DNA of 64,000 nt from Allotamlana fucoidanivorans (GCF_006265225.1 NZ_VDCS01000014.1:51539-115538), one strand, 5' to 3'. Shown: positions 1-9,494, counted from the stretch's first letter. Made by a program: numbers and translations. The notes: generated by a model from the letters alone, not told the origin.

Positions 1-123
1 AGGATAATGATACCCTCTTTAGAAAATAATAACGCTTTGGCAACGTTTTTGATTATATATTGAAAACCTCAAAAAATTCTGAACATTATGAAACACGAAA
101 AAACAGTTTACAATCGTCAAAAC

Positions 124-723
124 ATGCAGAGACATTCCGTAAAACTATTATTTAGCTTTCTTTTACTTACAGCTTTTCCTAGTTTTTTAATAGCTCAAGA
201 AGCCCAAGGGTTTGGCTTAAAAGGTGGTTTAAATTATAATGCTAATGGAAATTATTTTGAATCTATTGAAAGTAGCGCCGAAAAGCCTAGCGCCAACGCA
301 GGATTCCATTTGGGTATATTTGGAAAAGTAGGTTCTAAAGTTTTTTTAAAACCTGAATTAGTATATACCAGCACCAAGAGTAGATATGATAGTGGTACGC
401 TTAAGCTTCAAAAACTTGATGCTCCCGTACTTGTTGGTATAGATGTTATAGGCCCTTTAAGTGTTTTTGGCGGACCATCCTTTCAATATATTGTTGACTC
501 TGATTTTAATGGTATCACCTTAGGAGATATAGAAAATGATTTTACAGTTGGACTCAATTTTGGGATTGGTTTTAACCTTAATAAAGTAGGTATAGATTTA
601 AGATATGAACGCGGATTTAACGAAAATGAAGCTACTTTTATAAACAATAACATTATAAACACCAAAAGCCGCATTGATACTAGGCCCAATCAATTAATTT
701 TGAGTTTATCGCTTATTTTATAA
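124..723 (+). CDS. Outer-membrane beta-barrel protein (PorT-like)
   Basis: A secreted protein of about 199 residues, probably a small outer-membrane beta-barrel. From the ATG at 124 the protein opens with a classical signal peptide (positive start, run of Leu/Phe, cleavage after ..LIAQ). Alternating strands rich in Gly and aromatic residues follow, including GGLNYNANGNYF, a Gly-rich mid part and a final strand ending in ILSLSLIL, as in the PorT/OMP_b-brl_2 families. An in-frame ATG at 88 would add 12 hydrophilic residues before the signal peptide and is less likely. Function beyond membrane insertion cannot be read from the sequence. Confidence 0.75.
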   Translation: MQRHSVKLLFSFLLLTAFPSFLIAQEAQGFGLKGGLNYNANGNYFESIESSAEKPSANAGFHLGIFGKVGSKVFLKPELVYTSTKSRYDSGTLKLQKLDAPVLVGIDVIGPLSVFGGPSFQYIVDSDFNGITLGDIENDFTVGLNFGIGFNLNKVGIDLRYERGFNENEATFINNNIINTKSRIDTRPNQLILSLSLIL

Positions 724-731
724 ACTTTAAA

Positions 732-757
732 AAAAGCCTCCACATCGGGAGGCTTTT
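732..757. terminator. Bidirectional intrinsic terminator
   Basis: A perfect stem (AAAAGCCTCC with GGAGGCTTTT, 6-nt loop) lies between two convergent genes, the barrel gene ending at 723 and the FKBP gene ending at 763. The A-run and T-run let it act on both strands. Confidence 0.85.
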
Positions 758-762
758 ATATT

Positions 763-1713
763 TTAGTTAAGATTAGACTCTGTTTCTTCTGGATCTAAAT
801 ACTTAGGAATTCCATTTTTACCAATGTCGTTTGTAGGATCTCCATCCCCTTTTCCATCAGGTCCATCAAGATCTTCATTTATTGTATTTACACCATCACC
901 GTCATCATCAGGATCGAAAAAATCAGGTATACGATCACCATCTGTATCATCATTTGTAAGTTCGCCATCACCATCAATATCTTCTTTATAAGACGGCACA
1001 TTATCTTCATCATGATCATTTTCAGACATCTGATACAAATCAAACTTGAAAATAATAGGAGAATACGCTGGAATCCCGGCTGTTCCACTTGAAAAATAGG
1101 CCAATCCAGAAGGTATAAACATAACACCTACCCCATGGTTTAAAAAGTCAACCGTTCCATCCTCATTTTCTACAAAATCTTCTGCCGTTCTAAACTCAGG
1201 TACTACTTTTCTCCATCCAGGTATTAATGAGGTTAAATCAAAAGTTACTGGTGTAGCAGCACTATCAAAAACCTTATTATCTAAAGTAAACCCTTCATAA
1301 TTCACCACCACATTATCAGCAAAAGTTGGTGATGGTGCCTCTGGGTTTACATTCGTATTTAAGTCTAAATAATAAACTTCATATTTGGTTTCCGCAAAAG
1401 TCACCAGCTTCATCAATGTATCATTTACTAACAATCTGCTTCCTTCAGGAACACTCTCTCCCTCTTCTAATTTAGTAATAATAAGGTCTGAAATACTAGG
1501 ATTGGGATTAGGGTTAGTCCCATCAAAATCACTGGCATTATAATAATGGGTCTCTAAATAGTCTATTAACAACTGTTTATCCTCCTCTTGCTGTTCTGTT
1601 CTATCTCGTTCTGGAATTACAGGAATATCATTATCATCTTTTTTACATGATACAACACATAGGTTAAAACACAAGAAAACTAAACTTAATATCTTGAACT
1701 TCATTCTTTTCAA
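763..1713 (-). CDS. FKBP-type peptidyl-prolyl isomerase lipoprotein with Asp-rich C-terminal repeats
   Basis: A lipoprotein: the signal segment ends in a lipobox with Cys23 (..VVSC). The central part (about residues 110-235) looks like an FKBP domain, with strands around VNYEGFTLDNKVFDS and GVGVMFIPSGLAYFSSG, so it would catalyse proline isomerisation of secreted proteins in the envelope. The last 70 residues are Asp/Gly-rich repeats (DIDGDGE, DDDGDGV, DLDGPDG) like calcium-binding thrombospondin type 3 or EF-hand loops. Other flavobacterial FKBP lipoproteins include the gliding factor GldI, but this one cannot be equated with it. Met4 is an alternative start. Confidence 0.8.
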   Translation of the reverse strand: MKRMKFKILSLVFLCFNLCVVSCKKDDNDIPVIPERDRTEQQEEDKQLLIDYLETHYYNASDFDGTNPNPNPSISDLIITKLEEGESVPEGSRLLVNDTLMKLVTFAETKYEVYYLDLNTNVNPEAPSPTFADNVVVNYEGFTLDNKVFDSAATPVTFDLTSLIPGWRKVVPEFRTAEDFVENEDGTVDFLNHGVGVMFIPSGLAYFSSGTAGIPAYSPIIFKFDLYQMSENDHDEDNVPSYKEDIDGDGELTNDDTDGDRIPDFFDPDDDGDGVNTINEDLDGPDGKGDGDPTNDIGKNGIPKYLDPEETESNLN

Positions 1714-1872
1714 TATTTATTTTTGCCTAAAATTTATTGCTATTTTAGCCTGCAAATTTTGAATTTAGATTTATAGGCAGGAATCTATATTATTCCTTAT
1801 TTTTGAGGTCGCAAGATACAATATAATTGTAAAGTTGTGCAACAAGATTAACTAAGTTTTATTAATAATTAC

Positions 1873-2244
1873 ATGCGGGTAGACAAGTACTTATGGTGCG
1901 TTAGATATTATAAAACCAGAACACAAGCAACTGCGGCTTGCAAAAAAGGACAAGTACGTGTAAATGAAGATGTTGCAAAACCTAGCAGAGAAGTTTATGC
2001 TACAGACGTTATTGAACTACGCAAAGACCAAATTAGGTATAAACTTAAGATTAATGACTTACCGCCTAATCGTGTAGGAGCCAAACTGGTAGATATTTAT
2101 AGAACCGATCAAACCCCTAAAGAAGCCTTTGAAGCCAAAGAATTATTAAAATATTCTAAAGACTATTACAGAAAAAAAGGTACCGGACGACCTACAAAAA
2201 AAGATAGACGAGATATTGATGATTTTACGAATGAAAATGAGTAA
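1873..2244 (+). CDS. S4-domain RNA-binding protein (Hsp15-like)
   Basis: A 123-residue basic protein. Residues 1-60 form an S4 RNA-binding fold (MRVDKYLWCVRYYKTRTQA, then the KKGQVRVN turn). The C-terminal tail is Lys/Arg-rich. This matches HslR/Hsp15-type proteins, which bind the large ribosomal subunit and help recycle stalled subunits. It lies 29 bp before a phosphoribosyltransferase gene in the same direction, so the two are probably co-transcribed. The family assignment is firm; the ribosome-rescue role is by analogy. Confidence 0.85.
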   Translation: MRVDKYLWCVRYYKTRTQATAACKKGQVRVNEDVAKPSREVYATDVIELRKDQIRYKLKINDLPPNRVGAKLVDIYRTDQTPKEAFEAKELLKYSKDYYRKKGTGRPTKKDRRDIDDFTNENE

Positions 2245-2273
2245 TTTTATCTTTTAATTTTACAACGAACACT

Positions 2274-2777
2274 ATGGATGTTGAAAATAACGTCATACTA
2301 AATCACCAGCAGATTAATCATAAAATAAGACGTATTGCCTTTCAGATATATGAAAGTAATGTGGACGAAAAGGAAGTTATATTGGCAGGAATTAGTACCA
2401 ATGGCTATATGTTAGCTAAAAAATTAAAGCAGGTGCTTCAAAAGATTTCAGATATAACGCCTATTCTTTGTGAGGTTCATGTTGATAAAAAACAACCTTG
2501 GACAGAAATTACAACGTCTTTATCCTCTGAAGCGTATCAAAACAAATCATTAGTTCTCGTTGATGACGTTTTAAATTCTGGGACTACCCTCATTTATGGT
2601 GTAAGACATTTTTTGGATGTACCTTTAAAACAATTCAAAACAGCCGTACTAGTAAATAGAAATCATAAAAAATATCCAGTAAAAGCTGATTTCAAAGGAA
2701 TATCGCTATCAACTTCTTTACATGAACACGTTAATGTCATCTTAGACGGAAAAATATTTGAGGCCGTATTAGAATAG
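2274..2777 (+). CDS. Phosphoribosyltransferase (PyrR/HPRT-like)
   Basis: A 167-residue type I phosphoribosyltransferase. The PRPP-binding signature is VDDVLNSGTT at residues 96-105, followed by a hydrophobic core and a C-terminal hood. The overall plan resembles PyrR, which transfers ribose-phosphate to uracil or acts as an RNA-binding attenuator. No PyrR-type leader or pyrimidine gene is adjacent, so the substrate base cannot be assigned. Its 3' end overlaps the convergent shikimate kinase gene by 9 bp. Confidence 0.8.
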   Translation: MDVENNVILNHQQINHKIRRIAFQIYESNVDEKEVILAGISTNGYMLAKKLKQVLQKISDITPILCEVHVDKKQPWTEITTSLSSEAYQNKSLVLVDDVLNSGTTLIYGVRHFLDVPLKQFKTAVLVNRNHKKYPVKADFKGISLSTSLHEHVNVILDGKIFEAVLE

Positions 2778-3290
2778 CTCTAATAGAATGTCTTCAATAA
2801 TATCATCTTTTTCCTTTCCATCAATTGAGACATGAATTTCGGCTTGATTGTAAAACGATATACGCTCAAAAAGATGCTTACCTATAAACTCGGTCATCTC
2901 TTCTAAAGTTTTGATATGAGCAATTAAAGGACGTTTTGCTTTTTTTCTTAAAAGCTTTTCTGCAAGCGTTGGAATTGTGGCTTTTAAATAAATGCTTTTT
3001 ACATGAGGGGCTTCTAAAATAGTATTCATATTGTTGCTATAACAAGGCGTTCCTCCTCCCACTGACAAAATGATATCTTCTTTAGATTTTAAAACCTCTT
3101 TTAAATAATAAGCTTCCTGCTTTCTAAAATATACTTCACCTTTAGTTTTAAAAACATTGGTAACAGACATATCTTCTTTTTCTTCAATTAAATCATCTAA
3201 ATCAATAAAATTGTAATTTAATTTATCTTTTAGTTTTTTTCCAATTGATGTCTTTCCTGAGGCCATATAGCCTATTAATACAATGATCAT
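2769..3290 (-). CDS. aroK: Shikimate kinase
   Basis: Phosphorylates shikimate to shikimate-3-phosphate in the chorismate pathway. The P-loop is GYMASGKT at residues 7-14. The shikimate-binding Asp (IDLDDLIEE) and the Gly-Gly-Gly motif (LSVGGGTPCY) follow, and an Arg-containing lid (KRPLIA) lies in the second half. The length of 173 residues is normal for the family. It is convergent with and slightly overlaps the upstream phosphoribosyltransferase gene. Confidence 0.93.
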   Translation of the reverse strand: MIIVLIGYMASGKTSIGKKLKDKLNYNFIDLDDLIEEKEDMSVTNVFKTKGEVYFRKQEAYYLKEVLKSKEDIILSVGGGTPCYSNNMNTILEAPHVKSIYLKATIPTLAEKLLRKKAKRPLIAHIKTLEEMTEFIGKHLFERISFYNQAEIHVSIDGKEKDDIIEDILLELF

Positions 3291-3366
3291 TATTACCTTA
3301 CAAATTGATTATTAAAAACATAGATTAAAGCGGTGCAAAAAAACAAAAATTTCTTCAAAAAAAGCA

Positions 3367-3396
3367 TTGTTTTATTAATTAAAGATTATATATTTG
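3367..3396 (+). promoter_or_regulatory. Promoter of first tRNA-Lys
   Basis: TTG at 3367-3369, a 19-nt spacer and TATATTTG at 3389-3396 match the Bacteroidota consensus TTG-N17-23-TAnnTTTG. The tRNA begins 37 nt after the -7 box. Confidence 0.8.
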
Positions 3397-3432
3397 CACC
3401 CGCTAACCGCACTAGGATAGTGAAAAAATATT

Positions 3433-3508
3433 GACCTGGTAGCTCAGTTGGTAGAGCATCTCCCTTTTAAGGAGAGGGTCCTGGGTTCGAGCCCCAGCCC
3501 GGTCACCA
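3433..3508 (+). tRNA. tRNA-Lys(UUU), copy 1
   Basis: A 76-nt cloverleaf with encoded CCA. The anticodon loop is CTTTTAA, giving anticodon UUU between perfectly paired TCTCC/GGAGA arms. The T arm is CTGGG TTCGAGC CCCAG. The acceptor stem is GACCTGG paired with CCCGGTC with one T-C mismatch. An identical copy lies 260 bp downstream. Confidence 0.96.
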
Positions 3509-3510
3509 AA

Positions 3511-3540
3511 AGCCTGAAACTCTAGTTTCGGGCTTTTTTA
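3511..3540 (+). terminator. Terminator of first tRNA-Lys
   Basis: The stem AGCCTGAAAC/GTTTCGGGCT with loop TCTA is followed by a T-run. It begins 3 nt after the tRNA CCA end. Confidence 0.85.
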
Positions 3541-3626
3541 TTCTACAAACAACCCAAACAAAACACTAATTATCAACACGTTAACCTCAACTTTTAAAAT
3601 GGGTTAAAATTTCGATTATCAAAGCC

Positions 3627-3656
3627 TTGTTTTATTGATTAAAGGTTTTATATTTG
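3627..3656 (+). promoter_or_regulatory. Promoter of second tRNA-Lys
   Basis: TTG at 3627-3629, 19-nt spacer, TATATTTG at 3649-3656. It has the same architecture as the promoter of copy 1 and diverges at only a few positions, so the promoter was duplicated with the tRNA. Confidence 0.8.
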
Positions 3657-3692
3657 CACCCGCTAACCGCAATAGGATAGCGAAAAAATATT

Positions 3693-3768
3693 GACCTGGT
3701 AGCTCAGTTGGTAGAGCATCTCCCTTTTAAGGAGAGGGTCCTGGGTTCGAGCCCCAGCCCGGTCACCA
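3693..3768 (+). tRNA. tRNA-Lys(UUU), copy 2
   Basis: All 76 nt are identical to the copy at 3433-3508, including encoded CCA and anticodon UUU. It has its own promoter and terminator, so the tandem unit (period 260 bp) is two independent transcription units rather than one operon. Confidence 0.96.
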
Positions 3769-3770
3769 AA

Positions 3771-3800
3771 AGCCTAAAACGTTAGTTTTGGGCTTTTTTA
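3771..3800. terminator. Terminator shared by tRNA-Lys copy 2 and the convergent glycosidase-like gene
   Basis: The stem AGCCTAAAAC/GTTTTGGGCT with loop GTTA has a T-run on the plus strand. The stop codon of the minus-strand gene lies at 3798-3800, so the hairpin also sits directly behind that gene. Confidence 0.8.
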
Positions 3801-6245
3801 TTTTGATTTAGTTTTTAATTTAACATACCCAATTATAAGCTCTCCCGATGTAGTTTTACCTAGCAATTTTCCTGCAAAATTAGCGTTCGTAATACCATTT
3901 CCTTGTCCATTAAATTCAATTATTAAGTCGTTACCTTGTTTTCTCACTTTTTTTACAGAAGCTCCTTTTCCAAAATCTACAACTTCTGGTGCTCCAAATT
4001 TTAAGGAGGCTAAATTTATATCATTTTGAGCATCAAATCCGTCTTCAGAAATTACAAGAATTTTTATGGTCTTTGTAGTATTCGTTATCAAGTCTTTATT
4101 TAATAATTTTAATCGCTTATGTTTAGTTAAGGGTACTATTATATTCTTTGAATTATGGTTGTCTCTCGCCAAATCATCAGCCTTTGGAACATCAATAACT
4201 GCCAGTGATAAATGGGTTGCTCTACCAAATTCATCTTGAAGTATATGAGGTCTTTCTAATTTATACCAATATGTTTTTGTACCGTCTTCATACATTGTGC
4301 TATTAGCAGTGTAGGCCGTACCTGGATTAAATTTCCAATTTACTCCATCTGGAGATCTTAAATAAATAGCCCTATAATCCCAAAACGCATTTATAATCAT
4401 ATGAAATTGCACATCATCCTTCCACAAAACAGGATCTTCATAATTTGAATTTCTATATTTCTCGGGTATTATTATATTGCCTTGTATTGGCTTGGTAATA
4501 ACTTTATAAGGCCCCAATGGGTTGCTTCCCTTACTCTTCATAATGGCTCCTCCTTTGGTTACAAATAAAAAAGTATCATCTAACAATTGCACTCCAGACA
4601 AGTTTCTATAAAAGCGATAAAAAAGTTCTGGTTTTTCAGGAGCCCCCTCAGTATCTACTTCCATAATACCTAAATGTTTCCATGGTCCGTTCATAGTGTT
4701 TGATTTAAACAAATGTGCTTCCCAATCGATTAAAGAATACAGCAAATAAGACCCATCATTTAAAAGAACAATATCTGGATTATGACCAAAACCGTCAGCA
4801 AATTGATAAGCGATACTATCTTTAACTTTGTATGGACCAGTAGGTTCGTTAGACTCGACATGGGCAACTGTTGAGTTTGGCCACTCCCAATGTCCTTTTG
4901 TAGCATTTGCTGGCCATCTGGTAACACACATATGGTATTTGCCGTCTTTATCTTTAACAGGTCTTCCTCCCCAATAGCTCCAGTTTGGATCTTCAATACC
5001 ATTGTCTATATCTCTTGGTACAACACCTGGTGCTCCCCAAGTATTAGCGCTCAACTTTTTAAATATGGGCATGGGTTTAATTAAATCACTAAATGAAGCG
5101 CCTTTTACCATTTTCACTTTGGCTTTACTTAATTTAGAAGCCTCACTTCTATTTCCGCTGTAATCATGTGCATAAATCCAATATGTATTTTCAACACCTT
5201 TGGATGGTGTAAAATCTAAATAACTCGTTGCATTCAAATGATAGGCAATGGGTTCCTTATTTTGTCCATGTGCATCACCTCGATATACCGAATAATAGGA
5301 GACATCTTTACTGAGACTTTTATCCCAAGAAACTTTTACTTCTGCATCAAAACTTTCAGTAGCTACATTTAATGGAGGGAGCGGTTGACTACCATCTTTA
5401 AGCCTAATTGTCAATTTATTAGAACCAACAGACTCTTCTTTATTAAGCCGCGTTACCACATAAGTATATTCTACTCCTGGTATAAAACTACTATCAATAA
5501 GCGAGTTATTGGGTGTTTCTCCAATTACATGGTAGACCATATTTCCTTTTAAACTGGCCTGGCCTCTATAAACTTTAAATATAGAACTACTATCTGCATT
5601 AACATCAGTCCAACTTAAAGCAATAGTTTCCTGCTTTTGTTTTCCGTTAAGTTTTGGCCCCGCAAACTCTGGTGCTTGAACCGCTATATTGACATAGTTT
5701 AAATAAACCTTTATATCTTTTTGAGAATAAAACCTTACTCTAACAAAAGGAAGTCCTTGTGAGGCATCCTGATTATTAATCCTATAAATACCTTGAAAAT
5801 GTTCTGTGATCTTATCTGATCCTTTTAATTTTACTTTTTTTGCCAATACCCGCTCATAATCACCAAAAACTAAACTTAATGATAACGTACCTTCACTAAT
5901 ATATTCTAAATCGGCACCAAAGCTCCAATTAATAATATCACCAACTTTTGGCTCTTGATATTTTGGATTAGAATTTAAAACCTTAGATTCCGCAATGGAC
6001 TCTTCACACATTGAAAACAAGCTACCTTGATGAAGCCCAATAGCTTTTTCATCTTCTCCTTTGATGATGGAAGTTTTCCAATATGGCGATTGCTCTGCTC
6101 GTCTCCAATATCCCCAAACCATTGAAAAATCACCGTCATAAACATTATCAAAAGGTGCGTTATCTCCTAACAATACTATTTGAGCCATTGATAGTGAATG
6201 TATAAAACATATAAAAAGTATACCTAAGAGGTTTTTAACTGCCAT
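3798..6245 (-). CDS. Secreted FN3-containing five-bladed beta-propeller glycoside hydrolase-like protein
   Basis: An 815-residue exported protein with a signal peptide cleaved near residue 22 (..SLSMAQ). About residues 30-180 form a carbohydrate-binding-like jelly roll. Two fibronectin III repeats (about 190-285 and 290-375) follow, then a C-terminal propeller (about 400-720) with GH43/GH117-like blade motifs: WSYWGGRPVKDKDGKYHM, HNPDIVLLNDGSYLLY, YEDPVLWKDDVQFHM and LERPHILQD. The repeated acidic residues in these motifs fit a GH43-clan catalytic centre. It probably cleaves or binds an algal polysaccharide outside the cell. No SusC/SusD pair is adjacent, so the substrate is unknown. Confidence 0.7.
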   Translation of the reverse strand: MAVKNLLGILFICFIHSLSMAQIVLLGDNAPFDNVYDGDFSMVWGYWRRAEQSPYWKTSIIKGEDEKAIGLHQGSLFSMCEESIAESKVLNSNPKYQEPKVGDIINWSFGADLEYISEGTLSLSLVFGDYERVLAKKVKLKGSDKITEHFQGIYRINNQDASQGLPFVRVRFYSQKDIKVYLNYVNIAVQAPEFAGPKLNGKQKQETIALSWTDVNADSSSIFKVYRGQASLKGNMVYHVIGETPNNSLIDSSFIPGVEYTYVVTRLNKEESVGSNKLTIRLKDGSQPLPPLNVATESFDAEVKVSWDKSLSKDVSYYSVYRGDAHGQNKEPIAYHLNATSYLDFTPSKGVENTYWIYAHDYSGNRSEASKLSKAKVKMVKGASFSDLIKPMPIFKKLSANTWGAPGVVPRDIDNGIEDPNWSYWGGRPVKDKDGKYHMCVTRWPANATKGHWEWPNSTVAHVESNEPTGPYKVKDSIAYQFADGFGHNPDIVLLNDGSYLLYSLIDWEAHLFKSNTMNGPWKHLGIMEVDTEGAPEKPELFYRFYRNLSGVQLLDDTFLFVTKGGAIMKSKGSNPLGPYKVITKPIQGNIIIPEKYRNSNYEDPVLWKDDVQFHMIINAFWDYRAIYLRSPDGVNWKFNPGTAYTANSTMYEDGTKTYWYKLERPHILQDEFGRATHLSLAVIDVPKADDLARDNHNSKNIIVPLTKHKRLKLLNKDLITNTTKTIKILVISEDGFDAQNDINLASLKFGAPEVVDFGKGASVKKVRKQGNDLIIEFNGQGNGITNANFAGKLLGKTTSGELIIGYVKLKTKSK

Positions 6246-6411
6246 ATTTTACGTTTAGTTTAATTAGTCTAGTTTAAACTTAACCTCCTACATGAATAGT
6301 CATGCATGATTAAGCATTTATATTTTTCCCGAAAATAATGTTTATAAAGAAAATAGACAATTATGAACTTGCACTAAGTTTCCATAAAACAAGGAGAGTC
6401 TAAAAACAAAA

Positions 6412-6440
6412 AAAGCCCTTCAATAAAAATTGAAAGGCTT
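6412..6440 (-). terminator. Terminator downstream of tRNA-His
   Basis: On the minus strand, AAGCC-TTCAAT pairs with ATTGAA-GGCTT across a short loop and runs into a T tract, about 10 nt beyond the tRNA-His 3' end. Confidence 0.75.
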
Positions 6441-6450
6441 GGTATTTTTG

Positions 6451-6525
6451 GGTGGAAGATCGGTCTCGAACCGACGACCTCCTGAACCACAATCAGGCGC
6501 TCTAACCAACTGAGCTACAACCACC
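6451..6525 (-). tRNA. tRNA-His(GUG)
   Basis: Cloverleaf on the minus strand. The anticodon loop TTGTGGT between CCTGA and TCAGG gives GUG. An extra 5' G (G-1 at 6525) faces C73, the histidine identity pair. The acceptor stem carries two U-U oppositions. CCA is not encoded. Confidence 0.93.
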
Positions 6526-6638
6526 ATTTTGGCATTTTTGCAATGCGTGTGCAAATGTAAACGATTTCAACGTTATCTACAAAGACTTTTTTCAATATTT
6601 TATTTAAAAAAGTAAATTTAAAATTCTAGTGTTCATAA

Positions 6639-7355
6639 CTACTTCAAATCAAATAAACTATCAACAGCCACATAACGTTCAGCCGAAAAACCTTCAGCAT
6701 ATTCCACACCTATTAATCTACCCAAATCTCTAGCTCGATAGATAACACTATCGGTAAAATTTTTACTTGAAATTGGGGTTTCAGGTTCCTTACTATTGGC
6801 ATCGTAAAACTGTGTTTTATAAGCCAGGACGGCCTTCATTTTAATATCCATAAATCCAGAAACATCAACCACAAAATCGGGCTCTATATTCTTCCATTGC
6901 ATATAATGATATACTTGTTTTGGCCGCCAAGATTGCTGTAATTTATCTTCTAAATAGGTTTCTATTTTTATTAATCCGCTTAAGAAACAAGCATCACTAG
7001 CTAGCCTACTTCCTTTAGGGTGATCAATATGCCTGTCATCAATAGCATTACACAATACAATGTCTGGTTGGTATTTTCTTAAAACTTTTATAACTTCTAA
7101 TTGATGCGATTTATCATTAATAAAAAACCCATCAGCAAAGCCTAAATTTTCTCTAACACATACACCCAATATATCAGCTGCTTCCTTAGCTTCTTTTTTT
7201 CTGGTTTCGGCAGTACCTCTAGTACCTAACTCTCCCTGTGTTAAATCTAAAATACCTACTTTTTTTCCCTTGGTCACTTCTTTGGCTATTATGGCCGCAC
7301 AGCCTAATTCAACATCATCAGGATGAGCCCCTATTGCCAGAATATCTAATTTCAT
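6639..7355 (-). CDS. bshB1: Bacillithiol biosynthesis deacetylase BshB1
   Basis: Zinc-dependent LmbE/PIG-L family deacetylase that removes the acetyl group from GlcNAc-malate on the way to bacillithiol. The metal-binding motif is AHPDD (His11, Asp13, Asp14). The second half of the site is DDRHIDHPKGS. Length (238) and the QGELGTRGT segment match BshB1 closely. The gene stands alone here, with a tRNA-His downstream and a divergent transporter upstream. Confidence 0.92.
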   Translation of the reverse strand: MKLDILAIGAHPDDVELGCAAIIAKEVTKGKKVGILDLTQGELGTRGTAETRKKEAKEAADILGVCVRENLGFADGFFINDKSHQLEVIKVLRKYQPDIVLCNAIDDRHIDHPKGSRLASDACFLSGLIKIETYLEDKLQQSWRPKQVYHYMQWKNIEPDFVVDVSGFMDIKMKAVLAYKTQFYDANSKEPETPISSKNFTDSVIYRARDLGRLIGVEYAEGFSAERYVAVDSLFDLK

Positions 7356-7652
7356 ATTTCTACAATTTCGTATGTTTTTTTAATAAAATTTAGATGAATT
7401 ACGTTAATTACAAAAATCTAAATCATAAAAATGTGTGCTTTTTTATGAATATCTAAATAAGCAAAATTACTATCACGTTTTCGCTTATGTCATTTATAAA
7501 TAAAATTGTAAAAATATCACAATTATTAAAAAATGAGCGCTTCGCAAAAATAATGACTAATATCATAATAATTGGAGATTATCGCATGTAGTTTTACACC
7601 GTAAACAATCAAGCACTCTTAGGGAGTGTATTAGCTAAAAGAATTATATATT

Positions 7653-9494
7653 ATGATCTATTTAATGCTCACTATTTTAGTCATTACAATTGGGCTTTTT
7701 ATTTGGGGAAAATTCACCCCAGATATTGTTGCACTCATGTCTATGCTAGCCCTATTCTTAACAGGTATTTTAACTCCTACAGAAACCTTAAGTGGTTTTA
7801 GCAACCCCACAGTTATTATGATTGCTGCCTTATTTATTGTAGGAGAGGGCATTGCCCAAACTGGCTGGACCGCTATGGCTGGTAAAAAGTTTGTAGAATG
7901 GGCAGGCAAAAGTGTCCCTAAACTTCTGGTTATTGTATCACTTGGAGCTGGTGTTTTATCTGGATTTGTAAGTAATACAGGTACTGTTGCAACCTTGATG
8001 CCTTTAACCATATCATCTGCATGGAGCATAGGTACTTTGCCTTCAAAAATGCTTATGCCGGTGGCCTTTGGATCTAATACTGGTGGACTTTTAACCTTAA
8101 CAGGAACACCACCAAATATTATTGCTAGTAATGCTTTGGTTGAAGCTGGATTTGAGGGCTTTTCATTCTTTGAATTCTCATTAATTGGTGTGCCTTTATT
8201 AATTGTTGCCCTACTCTATTTTAGATATGTTGGTTACAAACTATTACCTAGTAACAGAACAAATAATAAACCTGTAAATATTGAATCTACACTTCACAAT
8301 TGGATTGGAGCTTATAAAGTTGATGACGGGTATTACCGCCTAAGAATAAGAAGTCTTTCACCGCTTATCAATACAAAACTTGAAGATTGGCATTTTGAAA
8401 GAGATTATGATGTTATCATCATTCGATTAAAAAGAAGACATCCAAATATTCTAAAAGGTATTCCAGCTTATGAAGAGTTTCCTAGCATGGGAACAGAGTT
8501 ACGCTATCACGATATCATAACTGTAAAAGGTGAAACTGAAGCAATTAATAAATTGATGATTAAATTCAGATTGGGGCTGCTACCGTTAGAACCCATTACA
8601 GATGAACTTAAAAACAATCTCATTAACCAAGAGGTAGGAATGACAGAAGTTATTGTAAACCCTAATTCTATCTTGGTAGGGAGAAAATATAAACTTGGAG
8701 ACTATTTCCGTAGATTTGGAATCCAGTTACTTGCTGCTTCAAGAAATAATACCCCTTTACAAGACAAAGAAATTACAGTTAAAGCTGGGGATGCATTTCT
8801 ATTAAGAGGTACCTGGGAAAACATTGATGACCTGAAAAAACAACATGAAAACCTTGTAATAATAGGTAGTCCTGAGGGGATGGCTAAAAATGTAGACAGC
8901 TTGAATTCAAAGTCTTATATTGCAATGGGCGCCTTATTACTTATGATTTTGCTCATGGTATTCAAGATTGTACCAGGTTCAATTGCCGCATTAATTTCAG
9001 CAGGTGTTGTTTTGCTTACTGGTTGTGTGCCTATTTCAAAAGCATATAAAGGTATTAGCTGGACAAGTGTTGTTATGATTGCCGCTATGATTCCTATGGG
9101 TGTGGCTCTACAAAAAACAGGAACGGCGCAATTAATTGCCAACACACTAGTTGAGCACCTAGGTGCTATTCACCCTGTTTTATTACTTGGAGGCGTATTT
9201 TTATTAACCACGACCTTTAGTCAGGTTATTAGTAATTCTGCAACAGCTGTTTTGATGGCACCAATTGCTATTTTGGCTGCCGAATCATTAAACCTCTCTC
9301 CTGCTCCATTCATGATTGTTGTTGCTATTAGTGCTTCAACAGCATTTTTAACACCAATTGGTACCACAACAAATGCTATGGTGATGACAGCTGGTGGCTA
9401 TAAATTTATGGATTACTTAAAAGTTGGTGCACCACTACTATTTGTATTCTTCTTAATTTCATTACTCATTGTACCACTTATATGGCCATTTTAA
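7653..9494 (+). CDS. SLC13/DASS-family transporter with two TrkA-C domains
   Basis: A 613-residue inner-membrane permease. The N-terminal transmembrane half (about 1-195) holds an SNTGTVATLMPL hairpin motif. A cytoplasmic middle (about 205-400) has two TrkA_C/RCK_C-like domains, and a second transmembrane half contains VISNSATAVLMAPIA. Duplicated SNT motifs are the substrate and sodium sites of the divalent anion:sodium symporter family. Proteins with inserted TrkA-C domains are often annotated as sulfate or dicarboxylate carriers; the substrate is not visible here. About 300 bp of AT-rich divergent promoter DNA precedes it. Confidence 0.88.
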   Translation: MIYLMLTILVITIGLFIWGKFTPDIVALMSMLALFLTGILTPTETLSGFSNPTVIMIAALFIVGEGIAQTGWTAMAGKKFVEWAGKSVPKLLVIVSLGAGVLSGFVSNTGTVATLMPLTISSAWSIGTLPSKMLMPVAFGSNTGGLLTLTGTPPNIIASNALVEAGFEGFSFFEFSLIGVPLLIVALLYFRYVGYKLLPSNRTNNKPVNIESTLHNWIGAYKVDDGYYRLRIRSLSPLINTKLEDWHFERDYDVIIIRLKRRHPNILKGIPAYEEFPSMGTELRYHDIITVKGETEAINKLMIKFRLGLLPLEPITDELKNNLINQEVGMTEVIVNPNSILVGRKYKLGDYFRRFGIQLLAASRNNTPLQDKEITVKAGDAFLLRGTWENIDDLKKQHENLVIIGSPEGMAKNVDSLNSKSYIAMGALLLMILLMVFKIVPGSIAALISAGVVLLTGCVPISKAYKGISWTSVVMIAAMIPMGVALQKTGTAQLIANTLVEHLGAIHPVLLLGGVFLLTTTFSQVISNSATAVLMAPIAILAAESLNLSPAPFMIVVAISASTAFLTPIGTTTNAMVMTAGGYKFMDYLKVGAPLLFVFFLISLLIVPLIWPF

